Source: Mycoplasmopsis primatum ATCC 25948 (GTDB lineage: Bacteria > Bacillota_I > Bacilli_A > Mycoplasmatales > Metamycoplasmataceae). Taken from it: a stretch of 48,568 nucleotides of DNA. How positions within the stretch are numbered: position 1 is the stretch's first letter; each line of letters starts with the position of its first letter. The stretch spans positions 1 through 48,568 of the forward strand of contig NZ_JNJV01000002.1 in the NCBI RefSeq assembly GCF_000702785.1, in the 5' to 3' direction. The position numbers were made by a program, and so were the translations under genes. The notes below the pieces were generated by a model. It worked only from the letters and a program-made list of their open reading frames with translations, did no database searches and was not told the origin of the DNA. Below are positions 43,344 to 48,568 of this stretch, piece by piece.

Positions 43344-43748
43344 TTAATTTACCACCTTAATTTCAAAAATATGTTCATTATTATCTGATAATGAAATATT
43401 AACTAAGACATAGTCTGTATAGTATAGATTGACTTTGTTAGGTCATTCAACTGCTAAAATATCATCATCGCTTTTATAATCTACAAATTCATCGATTTCA
43501 CCGCTTAAATTATATGCGTCGATGTGCACTAAGCCTTTATATGTTTTCATATAGTTAAAAGTTGGCGAAGTTATTGGTTCAGTGATATTAATTAGCAATG
43601 CAATTTGCTTTAAAAGTGTGGTTTTGCCAGAACCTAATTCACCATTTAATAAAATGACTTTACTATTAGTCAAATTTTGCAATATAAACTGTGCTATATG
43701 GCAAATATTCTCGTTTTCTTTTGTTGCAAAAATTTTATTTATTTTCAT
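43344..43748 (-). CDS. tsaE: tRNA t6A biosynthesis ATPase TsaE
   Basis: Small P-loop ATPase that resets the TsaBD complex; 134 residues. LLNGELGSGKTTLLKQI is Walker A, ITSPTFNYMKTY the conserved SPTF switch, and VHIDAYNL the (H.D.YR) Walker B region. The C-terminal part after a UGA-Trp (LAVEWPNKVNL) matches the ..(I/V)EW.... segment of the family. ATG 43748 has GGA 6 nt upstream. First gene of tsaE-tsaB-tsaD. Confidence 0.94.
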
Positions 43749-43809
43749 TTAAATCCAATCTGTTTTATATTTTACCATTTAGACATAAACTAGTATTTAT
43801 AAATCAAAC

Positions 43810-43831
43810 AAAAAGCAAGCATAAGCTTGCT
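43810..43831 (-). terminator. Intrinsic terminator of tuf
   Basis: Minus strand AGCAAGC-TTAT-GCTTGCT (43831-43814), a 7-bp stem with a 4-nt loop, is followed by a T-run. It lies 333 nt past the tuf stop, giving tuf an unusually long 3' untranslated region, and just ahead of tsaE. Confidence 0.75.
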
Positions 43832-43954
43832 CTTGTATTATTTATTTGGAATTTGTATTATTTATTATTTATTTTTATTATTTATTAATAATCTTTTTTG
43901 ATTATTAGAAAAGAAAGGAGTAAACATATAAAAATATAATATGAAATTCAAACA

Positions 43955-44178
43955 TATAAAATGAACTTTAAACTAAATGGAGTAGAAAGGTATAAAACTT
44001 TGAAATCATTTAATAATTTGATAGCAAAAATTATAAAATGAACTTTAAAAAATAGATTGAGTAAGGGATAGATATATATAAAACTTTGAAATTATTTAAC
44101 AATTGATAAACAAAAATAAATCTCTAAATATATAAGAAAAGGGGGAGATATAAAAATTTGAAATTATTTAATAATTTT
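43955..44178. repeat. Decayed tandem repeats duplicating the 3' end of tuf
   Basis: A 30-base element occurs at 44149-44178 (including the last tuf codons), 44077-44106 and 43991-44020, with about 25-26 of 30 bases matching between neighbours (TATAAAACTTTGAAAT...). An 18-base element, TATAAAATGAACTTTAAA, is exact at 43955-43972 and 44032-44049. Unit spacing is 72-86 bp. It looks like old tandem duplication of the tuf tail and following DNA. No frame of useful length is present. Confidence 0.7.
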
Positions 44179-45354
44179 GGTTACAGAACCATAACCAACA
44201 GTTCTACCGCCTTCACGAATTGAGAACTTTGTTCCTTCTTCAACGGCGATAGGAGCGATAAGTTTAACAGTTAAGTTAACATTTTCGCCAGGTTGTACGA
44301 ATTCACGACCTTTTTCAAATTCTAAACCACCAGTAACGTCTGTTGTACGGAAGTAGAATTGAGGTTTATAGTGTTGGAAGAATGGAGTGTGACGACCACC
44401 TTCTTCTTTTGTTAGAACATAGATTGCAGCTGTGAATTCTGTGTGAGGAATAATTGAACCAGGTTTTGCAAGAACTTGACCACGTTCAATAGCTGATCTT
44501 TCAACACCACGAAGTAATAGACCAGCATTGTCACCAGCTTGAGCTTCTTTTAGGTTCTTTCTAAACATTTCAATACCAGTAACAACTGTTTTCTTAGTTG
44601 GTTTAAGACCAACAATTTCAACTTCTTCGTTAAGGTTTAATTTACCACGTTCAACACGTCCAGTAGCAACTGTACCACGACCTGAAATTGTGAAAACATC
44701 TTCAATAGCCATTAAGAATGGTTTATCAAAATCTTTAACAGGAGTTTCGATTCATGTATCAACAGCATTCATTAATTCAAGAATGTTTTCTTCATATTCT
44801 GGTTTTCCTTGAAGAGCTTGTAAAGCTGAACCACGAATAATAGGTGTATTGTCACCATCAAAACCATATTTTGAAAGTAATTCACGAACTTCCATTTCAA
44901 CAAGATCAATCATTTCAGCGTCTTCTGCTTTAATCATGTCACATTTGTTTAAGAAAACAACCATTTTTGGAACACCAACTTGTTTTGCAAGAAGAACGTG
45001 TTCTTTTGTTTGAGGCATGGCACCATCTGTTGCAGCAACAACAAGAATAGAACCATCCATTTGAGCAGCACCGGTAATCATGTTCTTAATGTAGTCAGCG
45101 TGACCTGGACAGTCAACGTGTGCATAGTGACGTTTTTCTGTGTTATATTCGATATGTGAGGTATTAATTGTTATACCACGTGCTTTTTCTTCTGGTGCAT
45201 TGTCAATAGCATCATATGATTTAGCTTCTGACAATCCTTTTTTTGCTAAAACAGTAGCAATAGCAGCAGTTAATGTGGTTTTACCATGGTCAACGTGGCC
45301 AATGGTTCCAATATTAACGTGTTCTTTGCTACGGTCAAAATCTAATTTTGCCAT
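44164..45354 (-). CDS. tuf: Elongation factor Tu
   Basis: GTPase delivering aminoacyl-tRNA to the ribosome; 396 residues. G1 GHVDHGKTT (about 19-27), RGITI (G2), [12 protein letters not shown] (G3), NKCDM (G4) and SALQAL (G5) are all present; domains 2 and 3 include [13 protein letters not shown] and [21 protein letters not shown]. The only internal UGA is a Trp in TWIETP. Codon use is more regular and GC-richer than its neighbours, as expected for a highly expressed gene. ATG 45354 follows GAAAGGA. It is monocistronic, with a structured leader upstream and repeats downstream. Confidence 0.98.
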
Positions 45355-45765
45355 ATTAAAATCCTTTCGTAAAATATTGTTGTAATTTTAGCGCTAAAAC
45401 CAACCTAAGCATGGCCTTTCAACCATGTCCTATCCATGCTATCTAAATATTTAAAATACTAAATAGCAATAGTTATTTTAACATAATACAAATATTTAAT
45501 AAATGAATTTTTGCCTCACCCAATGAATGCGAAGTTTTAGCAAACCTACTATTAAAAATAATTTAGTTTGTTATCATAAAAATTTGATTAATCATTTACT
45601 TAAAAAACACTGATTTATAGACTAAAATGGAATTTTTATTTGTATAAATAATTATTATTTATGTTTATATTTCCATATTTATATGGCTTATTAAAATAGT
45701 TGGCTTAAATTATTAATTTTTAATAATATATAATATTTTTTATATAAAAATTTTTAGGAGGATAA
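45355..45765. other. Divergent intergenic region between tuf and eno, with structured tuf leader
   Basis: 411 bases without a gene. The tuf side holds a perfect 14-bp palindrome, TTTTAGCGCTAAAA (45386-45399), and competing inverted repeats: AGCATGG (45408-45414) can pair with CCATGCT (45434-45440), or its last five bases with CCATG (45423-45427). A minus-strand TAAAAT at 45475-45480 may be the tuf -10 box. The eno side is plain AT-rich DNA with one -10 box. Confidence 0.55.
45729..45734 (+). promoter_or_regulatory. -10 box of eno
   Basis: TATAAT lies 31 nt before the eno ATG, followed by AGGAGG. TTGGCT at 45700-45705 would give a 23-nt spacer, too long for a normal -35. Confidence 0.5.
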
Positions 45766-47136
<1,371 letters not shown>

Positions 47137-47151
47137 TAATAAATATAAATT

Positions 47152-47178
47152 AACTGTGTTATTCAAACACAGTTTTTA
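47152..47178 (+). terminator. Intrinsic terminator of eno
   Basis: AACTGTGTT (47152-47160) pairs with AACACAGTT (47166-47174) over a 5-nt loop, followed by a T-run. It begins 16 nt after the eno stop. Confidence 0.8.
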
Positions 47179-47321
47179 ATTTGTTTATTAATAGGGCATT
47201 TGGTAAAATTTAACTATTTAAATTAGGCTCATCTCGCAAAAACGCCTTTTTAATGAATATATTTTGTTTAGGATTTACTTGAAAAATCAGTATTTTGTAA
47301 AGGAGTAAAATAAATTTCATT

Positions 47322-48224
47322 ATGGAAAACAAAGAATTAGCAAAAAAACAATGTAAATTTGCACAAACATTTAAAAATTGAAACCTAACATATAAATTAG
47401 TCTTCATTTTTGGACTTATTATTTTATTAGCAGACTTTATAATCCTTATTCATTCTTTTAAGTATCATGGGATTGGTCCGCTTAAAAAAATATACAACAG
47501 GCCAGAATTCAAAGAAGCTATTGATAAAGGTACAATCGTCTTTAACAATGTTGTATATCCAAATGCTTTACAAGCAATTTGATCTCAAACAATGACTTTT
47601 ACAATGATTAGTAACTGAATGCTTGCTATAACTATGGTTGTTTTGCCTTTTAAAAAAGACAATCAAAAAACACAAGCTTGATTTATGGCTACTGTTGTTT
47701 ATATCTCAATAACTTTTTTAATTTATTGAACACTTATATTTTTTGTTTCATTAAAAAAAGGCATTTGAAATGATTTAAAATCAGCATTGCCTAGTTTTAT
47801 ATTACACGCAATTAATCCATTGTTTGGAATTGTTGCATTAATATTGTTAAGAAAACAAATTAGTATTTCAAACAAGCAAATTTGAATGATGTCTCTTGTT
47901 ATTTCAGGTTATTTTTTATTTGGTTTTATAACTTTTTTCATTGGTGATCAACTCGTGGATGATAAATCTAATGCTAAGTTATATTCTAAATATAATATTG
48001 TGATTTATACCTTTTTGAATTTTAGACACCCATTCTTTTATAAAGGCGGAAATGTTGCAATTGTTGTTATACTCGACCTATTAGCGCTTTCTGTGGGTAT
48101 TTTAATTGCACCAACAATAGGTTTTATTTGAAAATATAGTCTTAAAATTAAAAATCCAGAAATCAAACAAAATATAAACCAAAAACTGAGTGAGGCAGTG
48201 TCTCAAACTATTTATGAAAACTAA
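47322..48224 (+). CDS. Hypothetical polytopic membrane protein (MAGa3780-like)
   Basis: 300 residues with about six to seven hydrophobic segments (first at about 27-48; others around 88-105, 118-142, 155-172, 186-205 and 235-262). Loops contain YNRPEFKEAIDKG and NFRHPFFYKGG. I know no function; it resembles a mycoplasma-specific membrane family named after M. agalactiae MAGa3780 (recalled, not checked). Nine or more UGA-Trp codons are used. ATG 47322 has AAAGGAG about 16 nt upstream, an unusual spacing; no nearer ATG in frame exists, so a non-ATG start closer to the site is possible. It is followed by a good terminator. Confidence 0.75.
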
Positions 48225-48272
48225 TTTTAGTAAGGATGATAAATTCTTTTTACAAATTAAACAAAAATATTG

Positions 48273-48296
48273 ACTTGTTTATAATAACAAGTTTTT
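48273..48296 (+). terminator. Intrinsic terminator of the polytopic membrane protein gene
   Basis: ACTTGTT (48273-48279) pairs with AACAAGT (48286-48292) over a 6-nt loop, followed by TTTT. The loop itself contains TATAAT. Confidence 0.7.
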
Positions 48297-48398
48297 ATTT
48301 GCTAAAAGTTATTAGTATACTGGTGGCAAGTGAAACTATGATTCATCTAACAAACATAGCATAAGTGAAATGCCATTTAATCAAATAACTATTTTTTT
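48292..48398 (+). ncRNA. Candidate structured RNA or leader with nested stems and a T-run
   Basis: Three inverted repeats nest in order: AGTTATT (48307-48313) with AATAACT (48384-48390), TGGCA (48324-48328) with TGCCA (48371-48375), and CTATG (48336-48340) with CATAG (48355-48359). Seven T follow the outer arm (48392-48398), as in an intrinsic terminator. A TATAAT at 48280-48285 could start it. No known RNA family is recognised. It may be a small RNA, an attenuator ahead of the gene at 48510, or chance pairing in AT-rich DNA. Confidence 0.35.
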
Positions 48399-48465
48399 AT
48401 ACTAATGATGTATATACTACTTTGCCAATCAGCAACTTTATAGACTTGATTTGAGATTAAATATT

Positions 48466-48471
48466 TATAAT
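48466..48471 (+). promoter_or_regulatory. Candidate -10 box for the last gene
   Basis: TATAAT lies about 40 nt before the ATG at 48510. An upstream TTGATT (48446-48451) is only 14 nt away, short of the usual 17. Weak support. Confidence 0.35.
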
Positions 48472-48509
48472 TAAAATATTAATATTATTTAATAATAAAG
48501 AGGAACAAT

Positions 48510-48568
48510 ATGAAAGAATTAAAAAGTTATATCGATGATATAAACCAAATGTCAAAAAGTTTATTAAA
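48510..48568 (+). CDS. N-terminal fragment of an unidentified gene (runs off the window)
   Basis: Nineteen codons are visible, starting MKELKSYIDDINQMSKSLL. AAAGAGG lies 8 nt before the ATG, a good ribosome binding site, and the fragment is hydrophilic with no signal peptide or membrane segment. Too little is present to name the product. Confidence 0.6.
   Translation, partial: MKELKSYIDDINQMSKSLL

Noticed and set aside
45386-45399. Palindrome before tuf as a CIRCE (HrcA) heat-shock operator
   Set aside because: CIRCE is TTAGCACTC-N9-GAGTGCTAA; this palindrome has no spacer and a different core.

Overview
The window reads as chromosome of a low-GC mollicute of the Mycoplasmopsis (Mycoplasma hominis) type. 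Almost every conserved gene (lon, leuS, ftsZ, uvrA, alaS, thrS, tuf, eno and others) is interrupted under the standard code only by in-frame UGA. Each becomes one full-length, family-sized frame when UGA is read as tryptophan, so all coordinates here use that code. There are no rRNA genes, insertion sequences, CRISPR arrays or prophage genes. The only tRNA is tRNA-Trp(CCA).

Layout. Bases 1-15.6 kb lie on the minus strand: a partial DNA-methyltransferase-like gene; lon; leuS; an ECF-type membrane protein with upp; the chain rsmE-pepO-ssb; the division cluster mraZ-rsmH-ftsA-like-ftsZ, whose promoter carries three MraZ boxes; and ktrA. At 15.8-18.1 kb a membrane glycosyltransferase is coupled to an unknown gene. 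From 18.5 to 29.9 kb everything is on the plus strand: ktrB, a small membrane protein, a degenerate PTS enzyme I C-domain protein, uvrB-uvrA, a NERD-domain protein, a YgjP-like metallopeptidase, ychF, tRNA-Trp and an Asn/Gln-rich membrane protein. From 29.9 to 39.3 kb the minus strand carries greA-hpt, alaS-ruvX-(methyltransferase-like), mnmA and trpS-thrS-(membrane protein). A plus-strand EIIB-like gene follows. The minus strand then has a 635-aa lipoprotein, tsaE-tsaB-tsaD and tuf. Plus-strand eno, a polytopic membrane protein and the start of another gene close the window.

How the genes work together. Most are core information processing: tRNA charging (Leu, Ala, Thr, Trp), tRNA modification (MnmA, TsaBDE), rRNA methylation (RsmE, RsmH), excision repair (UvrAB), transcript cleavage (GreA), proteolysis (Lon, PepO), nucleobase salvage (Upp, Hpt), potassium uptake (KtrA/KtrB) and division (MraZ, RsmH, FtsA-like, FtsZ).

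The least conventional signals are two catalytically degenerate PTS proteins in different places, a LeuRS whose editing domain has lost its recognisable motifs, a NERD-metallopeptidase pair joined to uvrBA, decayed tandem copies of the tuf 3' end, and a nested stem-loop ending in a T-run near 48.3-48.4 kb. Function calls come from reading motifs by eye. No database search was run.
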